This document shows, piece after piece, positions 10,446-22,015 of a stretch of 64,000 nt of DNA. The stretch's first letter is position 1, and each line of letters opens with the position of its first letter. The notes below the pieces were generated by a model, which had not been told where the DNA came from, made no database searches, and saw only the letters and a program-made list of their open reading frames with translations. The position numbers were made by a program, and so were the translations under genes. The stretch comes from Pogonophryne albipinna (Eukaryota > Chordata > Actinopteri > Perciformes > Artedidraconidae), in the NCBI GenBank assembly GCA_028583405.1, contig CM053247.1, positions 8,624,946 through 8,688,945 on the forward strand, read 5' to 3'.

Positions 10446-10453
10446 CACACACA
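10357..10453. repeat. CA microsatellite
   Basis: About 95 bp of interrupted (CA)n lies just outside the MITE end in the lectin intron. Confidence 0.95.
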
Positions 10454-10539
10454 ATTTACAATGTGTGCCTCTACTGTGACATGTTTCCATGCTTTAATGT
10501 TCAAAAAGCTCTTTATTTTTCTCATACTACCTCTGTTCA

Positions 10540-10850
10540 CCCTCTGTCTGAAACCAGAGCTCAGTCTGCTATGATTGGTTAGCTGGCCGGCTCTGTTTTG
10601 ATTGGTCAACTGCTTAGAGATGTCCCGCCCCTTAGCCTATAACGTACAATGTGTTGGAGCGCTAGCCAATAGGAGAATGAGTGTTACATAGTGATGTCAC
10701 TATGTTGCAGATGTAAACAAAGGAGTCCAATGGAGGCGTTTCAGGCAGGGGTTTTAGCCTTTGCAGACCATTTACATGCACACAAACCGATATAACACGT
10801 AGAAGGGAAACCCCCAAAAGCCTGTATACACAAGGCGTCTTTAAGGATCA
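10540..10850. mobile_element. Dispersed MITE/SINE-like fragment
   Basis: Contains 'gattggttagctggcc', 'gtgatgtcactatgtt' and 'ttacatgcacacaaacc'. Related text in the other orientation occurs at 44480-44760 and 47710-47890, so it is a dispersed repeat. Termini are not defined. Confidence 0.5.
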
Positions 10851-10922
10851 AAACAATCAGCACCAGTCTTTCTAATACACAGAGAGACACAAAAAACGAT
10901 AAACTTGTGGTTTTCTTCATAG

Positions 10923-11267
10923 GAGGAAAACAAGGTAGAGATCAGTACGTACACGTTGCAAATGCTAGGACCTGGATTGCTGCTCGAGACCACTGCAGAC
11001 AATTCTACACAGACCTGGCCAGTGTGAGGAATGATGCAGAGTATCAGATCATCAGGGAAGTAGCCGGGGACCAGCAAGTGTGGGTTGGCCTCTTCAGGGA
11101 CATCTGGGTGTGGTCGGACCAGACATTATCCTCATTCAGATACTGGAAAACAGGCAAAGCTGTTTATACTCCATCTGACGGAAACTGTGGAGCTTTGATG
11201 AAGAGCGTTTCTGGACGATGGGGAGAACGGCTACGCGCAGAAAAACACCCGTTCCTCTGTAAATGTG
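10923..11267 (+). CDS. C-type lectin domain exon B (one conserved Cys lost)
   Basis: This 345-nt exon lies between acceptor 'tttcttcatag' and donor 'GTGAGT', phase 1 at both ends, so it splices in frame to exon A. It encodes a second lectin-like domain (TWIAARDHC, DLASVRNDAEY, VWVGLFRDIWVWSD, NCGAL, HPFLC). In the final C-x7-C pair the first Cys is replaced by Arg (CGC at 11234-11236), so one of the two usual disulfides cannot form. EPN/QPD and WND are absent. Both features suggest a diverged non-sugar-binding domain or early decay. Confidence 0.75.
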
Positions 11268-11395
11268 GTGAGTTCTTCAATTTGATTCTTTCATATTCCC
11301 TGTTTAGTTAATTTTTTGAGCTCATAATCTAAATTATTTTATTATTTGTGAGAACAGGTGAACATACAGTATATGTCCATACAATAGTGTGTGTG

Positions 11396-11760
11396 AGCTT
11401 AAAGGTAGGGTAGGTAAGAATGGAGAAACCGGCTCGAGTGCGCTAGAATTTGAAAGTACACAACCGAAAAAAATCTGCCCCTTCCTTCAGACTTCCTTCC
11501 CTCCTCCAACACACACGAACGCGCACATGACCAATGAGGGCACGAGATACGTTTGTGCACGAGATGGAAGGCTGACAGGCAGGTAGGCCATCCAGTTATC
11601 TGCTGCGGGCCGAGGCAGATGATTGGTCGTGCTTTTTACAGCGCCACGGCTTTCACAGATGAAATATTTGTAGGCCTATATATTTATTGCCAAAGCATTT
11701 AATGTATTCATTGCTATCGGGATGTTAAGAGCATTCCATGGAATATAACAACAAGTGTTT
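11396..11760. mobile_element. Degenerate TTAA-type MITE
   Basis: Begins TTAAAGGTAGGGTAGG and parallels the intact 330-bp element at 26978-27307 (shared 'accggctcgagtg', 'gcattgctatcgggatgt'-like text), but its right inverted end is lost. Confidence 0.65.
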
Positions 11761-11977
11761 CTGAAGTGAATTACCTTTAACTGTATTAAACAGGAATGTT
11801 ATGTGAGCTCAGATTTTGTATCTGCTTTTTTAAACTGCAGTATGTGCTTGTGTGTTTCATTGTTGGTGTGTAGGCTACTGCCTGATGATGCTTCATGAAA
11901 GGCAGGTTTTCCTATCAATAACATCTCTGAGAAAAGGACACATTTTAGACCCTAAATATCTTGGTTTTCTTCTTTTA

Positions 11978-11978
<1 letters not shown>

Positions 11979-12035
<57 letters not shown>
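11979..12035. repeat. GA microsatellite
   Basis: A pure (GA)n run of about 56 bp. Confidence 0.95.
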
Positions 12036-12040
<5 letters not shown>

Positions 12041-12860
12041 TGTTAGCTTCTGGTGGATAAAAATCCAATAACAATCTGTCCCGTTTTTTAAACTGATGCA
12101 AATCATTATTTTCATAAGCTCCACTCCAGTCAACAGGCTTGTAGTAATGCACCTAAAGCTTTTTTGGATGGCCAAACATGCAAGGAAGAATAATAATTGC
12201 ACTTGATCCGTTTAAGGAGTAGTTTGTCCCAATACACAGTACTGTAAGTCAAATGCAACTTGCCAAAAATACCAGGAAGTCCTACTGCATTTGCTCGCAT
12301 ATTGCAGTATGAAAACGTGCATAGTATTCAACCCTCCATCCTCGGTGCTACGGAGAAGACGTCACATTGACTGAAACCCTGAGAGAGAAGCAGATCTCTC
12401 CATCTGTGGCGAGCATAAGCTCACATATTTTTATTTTAACGGTCACCTATTATGCAAAATGCACTTTTCAATGTGTTTTATACATGAATATGTGTCCCCG
12501 GTGTGCAGTGGCGGCGCCAGATATTTTCTTTTGGGGGTGCTGTGGGGTAGCTTGACGTATAGAGGGTGCTCAAACATGTGGGGTTTCCCATTAATGTCCC
12601 GGGCGCTACAGTTGAATTTTCTACTGCAACACCCCCCACACACATACACCCGCAACTGTTACAATGAAGGCTCGATAATCAGCTCACGGCATACAGGTGT
12701 AAGCAGGGTAAAGTGCTATTTTTACAAGTGGGGAGTGGACCTAACATCCTCTAGGGTGGTCCGGGATTTATTTTTAAATATTGAAGTTAAAAGCATCAAT
12801 CTGGTGAACTTTGAGAGCAAAATGGGTTACATTTGAAGCCACTGACCCAGAATCAGCACT
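12036..12860. other. Repeat-derived spacer, no gene
   Basis: 12040-12440 shows nothing recognisable. 12440-12506 is the left part of the MITE family seen whole at 54710. From 12507 a hAT-like terminus (CAGTGGCGGCGCCAGA) starts, and 12740-12830 contains a dispersed motif ('aagcatcaatctggtg') also at 38660 and 50800. Confidence 0.5.
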
Positions 12861-13645
12861 TTCTCTCATCATTAAAACAATCCCTCAAAACTCACCTTTT
12901 CACTCTTGCCTTCAACTCCTAATCCACTAAACCAGGGGTGTCAAACGCAAGGCCCGGGGGCCACATTCGGCCCGCGACTTCATTTTATGTGGCCCCACAA
13001 GAGCTTGCAAAGAATATAATATGTTTATTATACGGTTACATGCTACAGAAGCACGTTGCCCATAAACTACATGTCCCACAATGCATCTCAAATATGACTT
13101 TTTTCTCAGAATTTGCCTTTTTTTCTCAGAATTTGCCTTTTTTTCTTCAAAATATGCATTTTTTCCTAGAATTCCTTTTTCTCAGAATTAGATTTTTATT
13201 TCAAAATGTCTCTTCTATTTCTTTTTTCTCCAGAATTAGGCTTTTCTTTTTAAATCATTTTGGGACATACGCACTGAAAAGACTTGCAATTATTTGCCCT
13301 AGACTTCTGCTTTCAGACGTAGTTAATTATGAAGTTATTACCCTATCCGATGATAATCCAATGCAGAGGCAATGATGTAATAATACATTATTTTATATAT
13401 ATGATATATTTATATATGTATTTTTATATAGTCTTAAAGTTACAACCGGCCCTTTGAGTGCAACCATAATGCTGATGTGGCCCGCGATGAAATTGAGTTT
13501 GACACCCCTGCACTAAACCCTCGCCCTTATTCCACCTAGCTTAGCACTTTTTACTGTTGTTGTTATTTTGTTTCTACTTTACTTGCTTGTATAGCACTTT
13601 GAGCACCAGGAAAAGTGCTATATAAATGAATTATTATTATTATTT
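12861..13645 (+). mobile_element. L2 LINE 3' end split by a hAT
   Basis: 12861-12932 encodes the last L2 residues (QSLKTHLFTLAFNS-like) and 13519-13645 is the 3' UTR and TTATTATT tail. The two halves match 29207-29392, and 12933-13510 is an inserted element. This tail continues into the left edge of block 2. Confidence 0.85.
12933..13510. mobile_element. Non-autonomous hAT, 578 bp
   Basis: Begins CAGGGGTGTCAAACGC and ends GTTTGACACCCCTG, flanked by a perfect 8-bp target duplication CACTAAAC (12925-12932, 13511-13518). It has no coding capacity; the interior holds a T-rich stuttered 'tttctcagaatt' repeat. Confidence 0.95.
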
Positions 13646-15560
13646 AGTAACAGGGCTGAAAGAGAGGGGTATGAGCCATGCTGCAATGGGCGATTTATTT
13701 GGTATTTTCACCAAAACACTTCTGAGACATGTTTTGTATAGATATGGCCCCTATAATATATTGTTCAAATTGTGCAAAAATTGCGACGGATAAATGAGAA
13801 AGAGGGTTAAAGTTCAAGATATAAGACGTTTGTTCCCAATTGTGTGTATTCTGCATGCTAGTGCAGTTGCACTACATACTGAAAGAAAAAAGTATGCAGC
13901 CTTATTTTTGCATCCATATGACCTTATTTGATCGTATCATGTTATTCCACACACACTAATAATAATAATAATAATAGATTTATTTTGTTTGCGCTTTTCC
14001 AGGTGCTCAAAGACGCTTTACAGATATAGTGAAAAGAAAAGAACAACAAATAAATAAATATAGTTAAAGTCAAATAATACAAAAACAATCACACATTAAA
14101 AGCCAGATTGAAGAGGTGAGTGTTTTGAAGGTGGTGAGGTCAGTGCAGTCTCTGATGGGTTGGGGGAGTGAGTTCCAGAGGGAGGGGGCAGCGACGGAGA
14201 AGGCTCTGTCCCCCCAGGTCCGGTGATTGGTGCGGGTGGGGATGGATAGGAGGTTGTCTTCTGATGAGCGGAGGCAGCGGGAAGGGGTGTGGCGGTGCAG
14301 CAGGTCTGTGAGGGGGGGGGGGGGGCTGATTGTTGAGGGCTTTGTGAGTAATGAGGAGGACTTTGAAGTTGATTATCCATTAAGAAGGATCGTCCAATTC
14401 CCTTATTTTTATTTTTAAAATGTTATTGAGATTGAAGTACGAAAATTGTACGACATTGGTGTATAATATGTCACATCTGTTTATGCGACGACCATACAAA
14501 GACAATTCAACAATAGGCATGTAAAATTTAAGTTTTATTTTATTATTATTTTCCTGAATTTCTTGCACATTTTCCTGAAGAAAAAAAACATATTGTGAGC
14601 ATTGCTTTTAATTTCTTTATTTTGTATTTCAAGGAGCTGGCAGAGAAGGGTGCGAATGTTACGGAGTTACAGTGGAAATATTTTGTAAGAACTACAAAGC
14701 AAAACTAACAATTGTAATATTAACAATGACTGCAATCTAAAATGTGTCTGAATTACATGTGATGACTTCCTTGATATACAGCAACACATCATTATCCTTA
14801 CATTGCAGTTATTATTTTTGATATGTGTTTATGCAGTGAATCATTATCTTTCTGGACTATTCCTGCAACTTCCCTGAATGTGCATTCTCTCTATCCAAGA
14901 GGGGGCGTCTCCTCTGGTTGAGCACATCAGGTTTTATAGAAGTTAATGAGAAAATAATCTTCCTATCACTTCATTAACTCAGTATCACTTCCAGCAAACA
15001 TATTCTTTATAAGTTTACAGTCGCTAGTTTCAAATCAAAATGGTGATTACTTGATAAATATTTAAAACAGTAAACAGTTTACTTATTCCATTTAAGACAA
15101 TAAGCAGGCCCGCCCCCCCTACACGCAGATCACGTGGGGCCTCACATCGCGGAGGGGGCCTCACCCGAAGTGCATATTTATGCACCTTTATGCGCTTATG
15201 CGGCGCAATTACTGTAAGCGTGCACCCCCCCCCCCCCCCGGGTGTTTTTTTAATGCTGAAACAATCAGACTGTAGGAAAAACCCAGAACACCTGGAGAAA
15301 ACCCATTCATGAAGACTACATGGATTTAGGGGGAAAGGGGGAACAATGGGAACACATTAAATTAAAGGGGAAACAGTGGGGTAGGGGAGTAGAGGGGTAG
15401 GGGGGATGTAGATTGGCCATTTAATTCATCCCAGCTATCGTGAGGTGCTCCTGCTTCCTCTTGATCATTCTTGTTTGCTCAGTGGCAAATCTGAGCAATG
15501 GTTCCCCTGTCACTCGCAACACAACCCGAGCGGAACAGATCTTTACTGCAGTTGTTGTGA

Positions 15561-15967
15561 GTGTTGGGAGGAGGGTACGCTGCAGGTTACTTTCACTGTT
15601 CTTCTTGTGAAGTGATGGGAGGAGGGTACGCTGCAGGTTACTTTCACTGTTCTTCTTGTGAAGTGATGGGAGGGTACGCTGCAGGTTACTTTCACTGTTC
15701 TTCTTGTGAAGTGATGGGAGGAGGGTACGCTGCAGGTTACTTTCACTGTTCTTCTTGTGAAGTGATGGGAGGAGGGTACGCTGCAGGTTACTTTCACTGT
15801 TCTTCTTGTGAAGTGATGGGAGGAGGGTACGCTGCAGGTTATTTTCACTGTTCTTCTTGTGAAGTGATGGGAGGAGGGTACGCTGCAGGTTATTTTCACT
15901 GTTCTTCTTGTGAAGTGATGGGAGGAGGGTACGCTGCAGGTTACTTTCACTGTTATCCTGCTTGGTG
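15561..15967 (-). repeat. 51-bp coding minisatellite, array 1 of copy 2 (8 units)
   Basis: Eight units against seven in copy 1. The third unit has an in-frame 3-bp deletion, so the array is 48 bp longer than its counterpart. The frame is kept. Confidence 0.95.
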
Positions 15968-16052
15968 TCCCGGCTTTTAGGAGTGTGCAATGATTCCCCT
16001 GTCACTCGCAACACAACCCGAGCGGAACAGATCTTTACTGCAGTTGTTGTGA

Positions 16053-16400
16053 GTGTTGGGAGGAGGGTACGCTGCAGGTTACTTTCACTGTTCTTCTTGT
16101 GAAGTGATGGGAGGAGGGTACGCTGCAGGTTATTTTCACTGTTCTTCTTGTGAAGTGATGGGAGGAGGGTACGCTGCAGGTTACTTTCACTGTTCTTCTT
16201 GTGAAGTGATGGGAGGAGGGTACGCTGCAGGTTATTTTCACTGTTCTTCTTGTGAAGTGATGGGAGGAGGGTACGCTGCAGGTTATTTTCACTGTTCTTC
16301 TTGTGAAGTGATGGGAGGAGGGTACGCTGCAGGTTACTTTCACTGTTCTTCTGTGAAGTGGTGGGAGGAGGGTACGCTGCAGATTCCCTTTACTGTTATC
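16053..16400 (-). repeat. 51-bp coding minisatellite, array 2 of copy 2 (7 units)
   Basis: Seven units. The edge unit keeps the base that copy 1 lost ('gattccctttactg'), but the neighbouring unit lost a T near 16352, so the frame changes at a different place than in copy 1. Confidence 0.95.
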
Positions 16401-18313
16401 CTGCTTGGTGTCCCGGCTTTTAGGAGTGTCCAATCTGGGCAACTGCTCTCCTGTTTCTTTCCCACGGTTCTTTGATGACTCCACCCCAGTTGGGGCAGAG
16501 TGTCTTCCTGCAGGTGCTCCCGGTGTTTTAATGGTTGGGAGGCGGGTTGGCCGCAGATCAGCAGTACTGCTCTCTTTGATCTGAAACTTGTCCTTTTCCA
16601 GGTACTGCTTTATCTTCTCCTCCGAGGAAGGGGTGAGCTGCCATGTAGAATTTGCCTTCGTGGGCAACGGTTCACCTGCATCTTTTGAACCATGGCGGGC
16701 ATCACCAGCTCTGGAAAGTGTTGGCAGAACGTGCGGCCTCACATCCACCGTGGCTAGCTGCAGGCTGTTGCGTTCCCGATACCGTTTCATTAAGCACGCC
16801 TTGCTAAACGGGGCAGTACCACGTTTGGGGCAACCGCTCATCAGTTTGTCGACAGAAGTAATTGTAATCTGGCCCCTCCTGTCCTGTCTGAGCTGCTGGA
16901 AGATGCACGTCCTCCTGCCGCATGTATTGCTGGATTTTTTTTCTCTTCCTCAGCAATCTGTTTCTCCATGTCTCTGGTAGCATATATTTCCTCTTTTATC
17001 TCCTGTTTGACGAAGGGCTTTATTTTTAGCAGCATCGGATAATAAATCCTCTTTATGCTTAATGTTTTTTTTTTCTTTCTAAATCCACTTCTAGTTTATG
17101 TTGCTCCTCAGACAACCTGTCACGCTGTTTCATTTGATTTAACAAGTCCAGGCTGCCCTTTTCTCCTCTCTCTCCTTCTGTTCATTTCCATGATGTTGTT
17201 CCACTCTGTGTAGTGGCAATGCTCTTCAGAGCCGCAGCCCTCTTCTCCTTCACGTCCCCTCTGCCGTTTTATCACTTCAGCCTCTGCCTCGGCCACTTCC
17301 TTGGACAACTTCACCTTCTCTCTTTGGATTCTCTGAGCAGCCTGCTGTTTTTTAGCATCTGCCAGTTGGTCTTTAACTATATCCTTAGGAATCTGCCTCA
17401 TCTTGAATTGTTCTAACTTCTCCTGTTTTCTCTGCTGCAGCACTTCCTCTCTGTCAGTCTGAACACGTTTAATTTCCTTCTCCTTCATGTTCAGTTTTTC
17501 AATTTCTCTTTGTCTTAGCCAGTTTTTTTTACAGATTTCCTCTTTGCGAAGTTTTAGGTTTTTGTCCTTTGCCTCCAGTTCTTTTCGTTGCTCATGTCTA
17601 AGCTTCTGTTTATGTTGTTCACCGAGGGCCAAGAGTTGGTCTCTTTCTTCCTTCTCCTGCTGTCTCTCCTTTTCTCTCAACAGCTTCTTCTCCTTGGTCT
17701 GCTTAATTAGCTCGTTTTTCAGAGCCAGCTTATCACGGCGTCTCTGACAAATTTTGTCCTCTTCTTTTCTCTGAGCATCAATACATATCTGACGAATTTC
17801 TTCTTCCTTCTTCCTTCTCTGTTGGTCAGCCTTCCTCTCTATCTCTCTATTATACGCAGCAGTAACTGCATTGTCCTTTCTTATTTTTTTCTTTTAAGAG
17901 GTCGCTATTGAACTTCCTGACACCTTCATTCTGGAAGAACCTCTTGTCATTAGCTGCGTCAAGCACTCGCTGCCAGTCCTTTCTCCTGAAATCCACCTCA
18001 TTTGCAGCCGTCTCAGACCTATAGTCCTCCTCTGCCTGTTTGCGCATAATTATTTGTTCCCGTCGCTTCAATGTGCAGGTTTTGTAGATTGGATGAGCCA
18101 TTTCAGTTTGTTCTGTGTTGTCGTGTTGTGTTGGGAAAATACTACCTGTGTCTCAACGACCTGCTGGACTCGTAGACAATTTCAAAGCCATATGACATCA
18201 TCGCATCATGTGACCTGATGAATTCAGATAGTGACCTCTGCACATTCCGTGTGACATCACTTGACTTTGACTATTAAGTCATTCAAATAATTGCATTCCA
18301 AGTTGCCTATACA

Positions 18314-18326
18314 GTTGCTAGGCAAC
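18314..18326. promoter_or_regulatory. RFX X-box, copy 2
   Basis: The same GTTGCTAGGCAAC palindrome at the same distance from the ATG as in copy 1. Confidence 0.65.
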
Positions 18327-18375
18327 CAACATTATTGAATTGACACCTGATTCTAAACTAATGCATTCCAATCAG

Positions 18376-19916
18376 GGGCGGATCTAGACAAATATTCATG
18401 GGGTGGCAAGAGGGTGGCAGGAGATGTTGAGGGGTGGCATCCCCCGGCAGAAGTATATGCTGATTTAATCGCAGTCATATCAATCAATGTTAACTTGGAA
18501 AGCCACAATATTAATATTTTAACTAAATAACATCAGGATACATTATTGTGGCACATCATTTAAATATAAATATATAAGGTGGCAGACATAATTTAATGAA
18601 TTTTAAATGAACAATAACAAATAAAAGACCAGCAGGGGAACCAAATCTATGCAGACTGCTGCAATAAGTACATTAATTAACTGTCTCATCAATGTTTGTC
18701 TGAATTAATATGATAATATTAACAATCCCTATCAGCTGTCAATCACTTTTATGATTCACATATTCATTTATTATTCAATAAACTATATTTTTTGGAGGAG
18801 TTAATGATGAATGTTCCTCAAGATGCTGATGCTTGCTCACCTCCTTCCAATTTGAAGGACTATTTCAAAACTCAAAAGATTCAAAGGAACAGTTCAGCGC
18901 CGCACGACTTTACTGCAAACAGTTACAACCTTGACTTTACATCAGAAAGAACAAACATTAAAGAAGTGACTAACTGCATCAATTAGGGTTAAAAAACGTG
19001 TACTCAGCTAAAACATATACATCGCTGCAGCTATTATCCAGTGGAAAGTCCTTACCTACTGGCCTAGTTAAATCCTTTGTGCCTGTAGCCATCAGGCTGC
19101 ACAACAAGGGGTCAACAATGTTACTGGACATAAATACACACTGTTTCCATACATCCATGCAAATATATGTAATATGTATGACCCAATATGTATATATGTT
19201 CATTTTCATTCATTTCTTACTTCATAGTTTATATGACCCAATGTAGCTATATATGCTCATTTTTATTTTGTATTCATTTCTTATTTCATAGTTTTTCATC
19301 ATTTTTATTTGAATCTTTGATTTTATTAATCTGTGTGAATCTGTGCTGTCCTGTTTTTCATTCTTACCCTGTTGCTGTTTGAACTGCTGAATTTCCCCAC
19401 GGGGATTAATAAAGGTCCATCTTATCTTAAATCAAAGTGGTTACTTTTCTTTGGCTGGGCAGTGTAGTCTTATTTGACTTTCTCAGTAATTAAAACTGTT
19501 TTTTGGGGGCAGACCGCCACAAAGAAAAATAAATATATACACACATACTGGTCATCATTTTAACAGTTTGTTATGATCATCCATTCCGTGAGCAGAGCAT
19601 CAAGTTGGCATGCCCAGCTGAATGCGGCGATTACCATGTTGTTCAGCAAAACGCCTCACAAACTTATTAAGATCCAAAGCTTTAGTGCGTTTTGATTCAA
19701 TGCTGAGTACAGCCAAACTTGACAGTCTCTTCTCTGTCCTTGTAGACCGCAAATACCTCATTCCTTGGGTCCGAATCGGTCCGAATGCTTCTCGTTTTGC
19801 GCCGTATACAGTCTATGACGCCGTCCCGTTCAAATTAAATTGCCGTCAATCATATGTTTCCACGTTCGCGCCAGGGCCGGGGGAGGGGTTACAAGGCTCG
19901 GGTCTTGTGCTGCATT
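18376..19916 (-). mobile_element. Decayed hAT with LINE tail, copy 2
   Basis: Counterpart of 4774-6315: hAT-like terminus near 18376, LINE 3' end about 18992-19430, transposase C-terminal fragment on the minus strand at 19600-19801. Confidence 0.5.
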
Positions 19917-20283
19917 ATTAGGCCACAAGGTGAACCCTGTTATCGTTTCATCCCGCTCCACAGAAGTGGAACTACACAATCTTTAGTTCATAAAAAAGAA
20001 CGAGTCATGCTTATCCACCAAAAAAAAGTTTGTCGCTAAAATTCCTGTCAATTCTTCTAGGCACGTAATTATTGGCTGAACTAGTCCCTTCAAAGCGTAA
20101 TAATATCTTGATCAAAAGTAGTGCCACGGTTCGTCACGTGATCGTGCTACACCAATTGGGTAGCTGCATATTGTCAACAGAAGTGAAAGATGGCCGTCTA
20201 CATGGTTACGCTAAACCAGACCAAATGGATTCTAAACAGTGCTGTATGCTTGTTTTATGTCATGTTTTGTCATATGTCTTAAT

Positions 20284-20814
20284 TAGGGCTGTCAAGTAAA
20301 TAACGCGTTAACGCAAAAAAAAATTAACGCCACTAATTATTTTAACGCGATTAACGCATGTGGAATTTTTTTCTCCCTCGGCCGCCCCGTAGTTTCAGAG
20401 CGCATCGAGTTTAAAATACCATCTACAAGCTGATAATGACAGCCCCGCTCCTGCCGTCCGCTTGTGGCAGACCACGCTTCCACGCTCACCGGCAGGCACC
20501 GACTGGCCATCGGGAGGACCGGGAGGGTGTGTGTATGTGTGGCCCGAGCGAGCGAGAGAGAGACCTTACGTGCATTGTTGTTGTTAGCATCTGGTGCTAG
20601 CTAGCTGCACTAACGGATATAAGGAGCTGTTTAAATGAAAACAGAGGAGCGACATTTCGCCAACAACTGTGCCGAGCACTTGACTTCATGCAGGAAGCCA
20701 GACAGTGGAACATTGTACGAGAAGTCAGCACGGATAGTGCGCAACATGATTGCAGCGTCCAGGCAGCTCCCGTTCCAGCATATGCCTTGAGTTGCACATA
20801 GCTCCAACGATCCA

Positions 20815-20850
<36 letters not shown>

Positions 20851-21040
20851 GTGTATTATTGTATGAGAGGTTGAATTGAGGCGAATATTTGTAATGTTCA
20901 GAGGTTGTTGCGTTTCATTGTTCAAATGATAATAAACATTAGCATAAAGCATATTTGTCCACTGATATGTTGATAAGAGTATTAAAAACTTGAAAAATAT
21001 TCCTCTCAGGTACATTTAGAACAGATCAAAAATAGCCCTA
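20284..21040 (+). mobile_element. Non-autonomous hAT in left TIR, copy 2
   Basis: Same TAGGGCTG start and GTCTTAAT duplication as in copy 1. About 20635-20815 encodes a clearer BED-type hAT transposase remnant (ERHFANNCAEHLTSCRK ... NMIAASRQLPFQHMP, then a stop). The internal CA repeat is longer than in copy 1. Confidence 0.85.
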
Positions 21041-21091
21041 GTCTTAATACATCACTAAGTCCGAGGTATTTGCGTTATATACGCGGTATTT

Positions 21092-21628
21092 GTGAGAGGT
21101 AAAAGAAAGTCATTTGCTGTTGCATGTGAGAAAGATGACTACCTTAAGGCTTTTAGAAGTTTAGGTACTAACTTTAACTTGGAGCAATCAACATTTGCAC
21201 TTCTTTGCCGGTATGTATGTCACCTATATGATCAGCCAGCAGCCGAAAATGTAAATGATGCTAGGTACAAGGCTTTCTGTATGGCATCATCGGCCTTGCC
21301 AGAATTAAGCATTCCCCCTACTCCTGATGCCCTCCATCAGCACTGCAAAAGGGCAAATTACCAGGCAGCAATAATGAGGTCCTGTCTCAAAAGAGAAATA
21401 AATCCTCCATCACCTGCTGGATATGGTTGGGAAATAGAGGATGGGAACTTACACGTCACCTGGATGACAATAAATCCTGCCCCTGACAGTGTGTTGAATG
21501 TGATACACTGCAGCTGCAAAGAGTCTGCCTGTGAGAAAGGCAGATGTTCATGCTTCTCTGCAGGACTCTGTTGCACAGACTTATGTCGTTGCTCAAATTG
21601 TGCAAATAAAAAAGAAACAGAACGATGA
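21092..21628 (+). CDS. Transposon CXC protein, copy 2 (C-terminus frameshifted)
   Basis: Matches the copy 1 protein through the whole cysteine cluster, with one substitution seen by eye (Ala to Pro in the REIN-x-PSPAG region). An 8-base deletion after KKET removes the acidic tail and ends the frame at 178 residues. The CXC motif is intact. As in copy 1 the frame opens on GTG, so the true start is unresolved. Confidence 0.55.
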   Translation: MRGKRKSFAVACEKDDYLKAFRSLGTNFNLEQSTFALLCRYVCHLYDQPAAENVNDARYKAFCMASSALPELSIPPTPDALHQHCKRANYQAAIMRSCLKREINPPSPAGYGWEIEDGNLHVTWMTINPAPDSVLNVIHCSCKESACEKGRCSCFSAGLCCTDLCRCSNCANKKETER

Positions 21629-22015
21629 CTGCCCTGACACTGACAGTGAGGAATAGGAGTGTCCTTATTCTGTTTTGTACTGTTTTCTATGTCATACCTT
21701 TTATATTTGTAATAAATCTCGTTTTTATGGTTCATCAGTGTTGTTTTCATTTGTGGAGGGATGAATGAGTAAATAAATGAATCAATGGACATTGGTATAA
21801 GTACTGCATTTTATTGATCTAAATTACTTAACGTAACAAGTTAACCTTCTTCTTGGACGCAGCTATGTATGAAATCAAGTCATGTTTATTTTAAGAGTGC
21901 ATTTAACGTGTACAGGGTAACAATAACAACAGACAGACAGACAAAAAGTCCTCAGTCTAATGGAATAATCCACGAGCTCAGCCAATGAACCTAGCGATGC
22001 GAACATGGTAGTCCC

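Larger units (their letters stand above)
15421..18101 (-). pseudogene. CFAP210/CCDC173-like coiled-coil gene, copy 2 (multiple indels)
   Basis: Same start (ATG at 18099-18101), same stop and same repeat C-terminus as copy 1, but about nine length changes split the frame: near 17885-17896, 17265, 17210, 17160, 17070, 17007, 16935, 16829 and 16352. It lacks the two frameshifts of copy 1, so at each break at least one copy keeps the open frame. Most changes lie in homopolymers, so uncorrected long-read error is an alternative to pseudogenisation. Neither copy encodes a full-length protein as written. Confidence 0.6.

Noticed and set aside
10262..10609. ORFs rich in Thr-His or Cys-Val
   Set aside because: Translations of the CA microsatellite. 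The same applies to ORFs at 25870-26142, 52971-53228 and 57116-57378.
12938..13375. 145-aa plus-strand ORF
   Set aside because: It lies entirely inside a non-coding 578-bp hAT.
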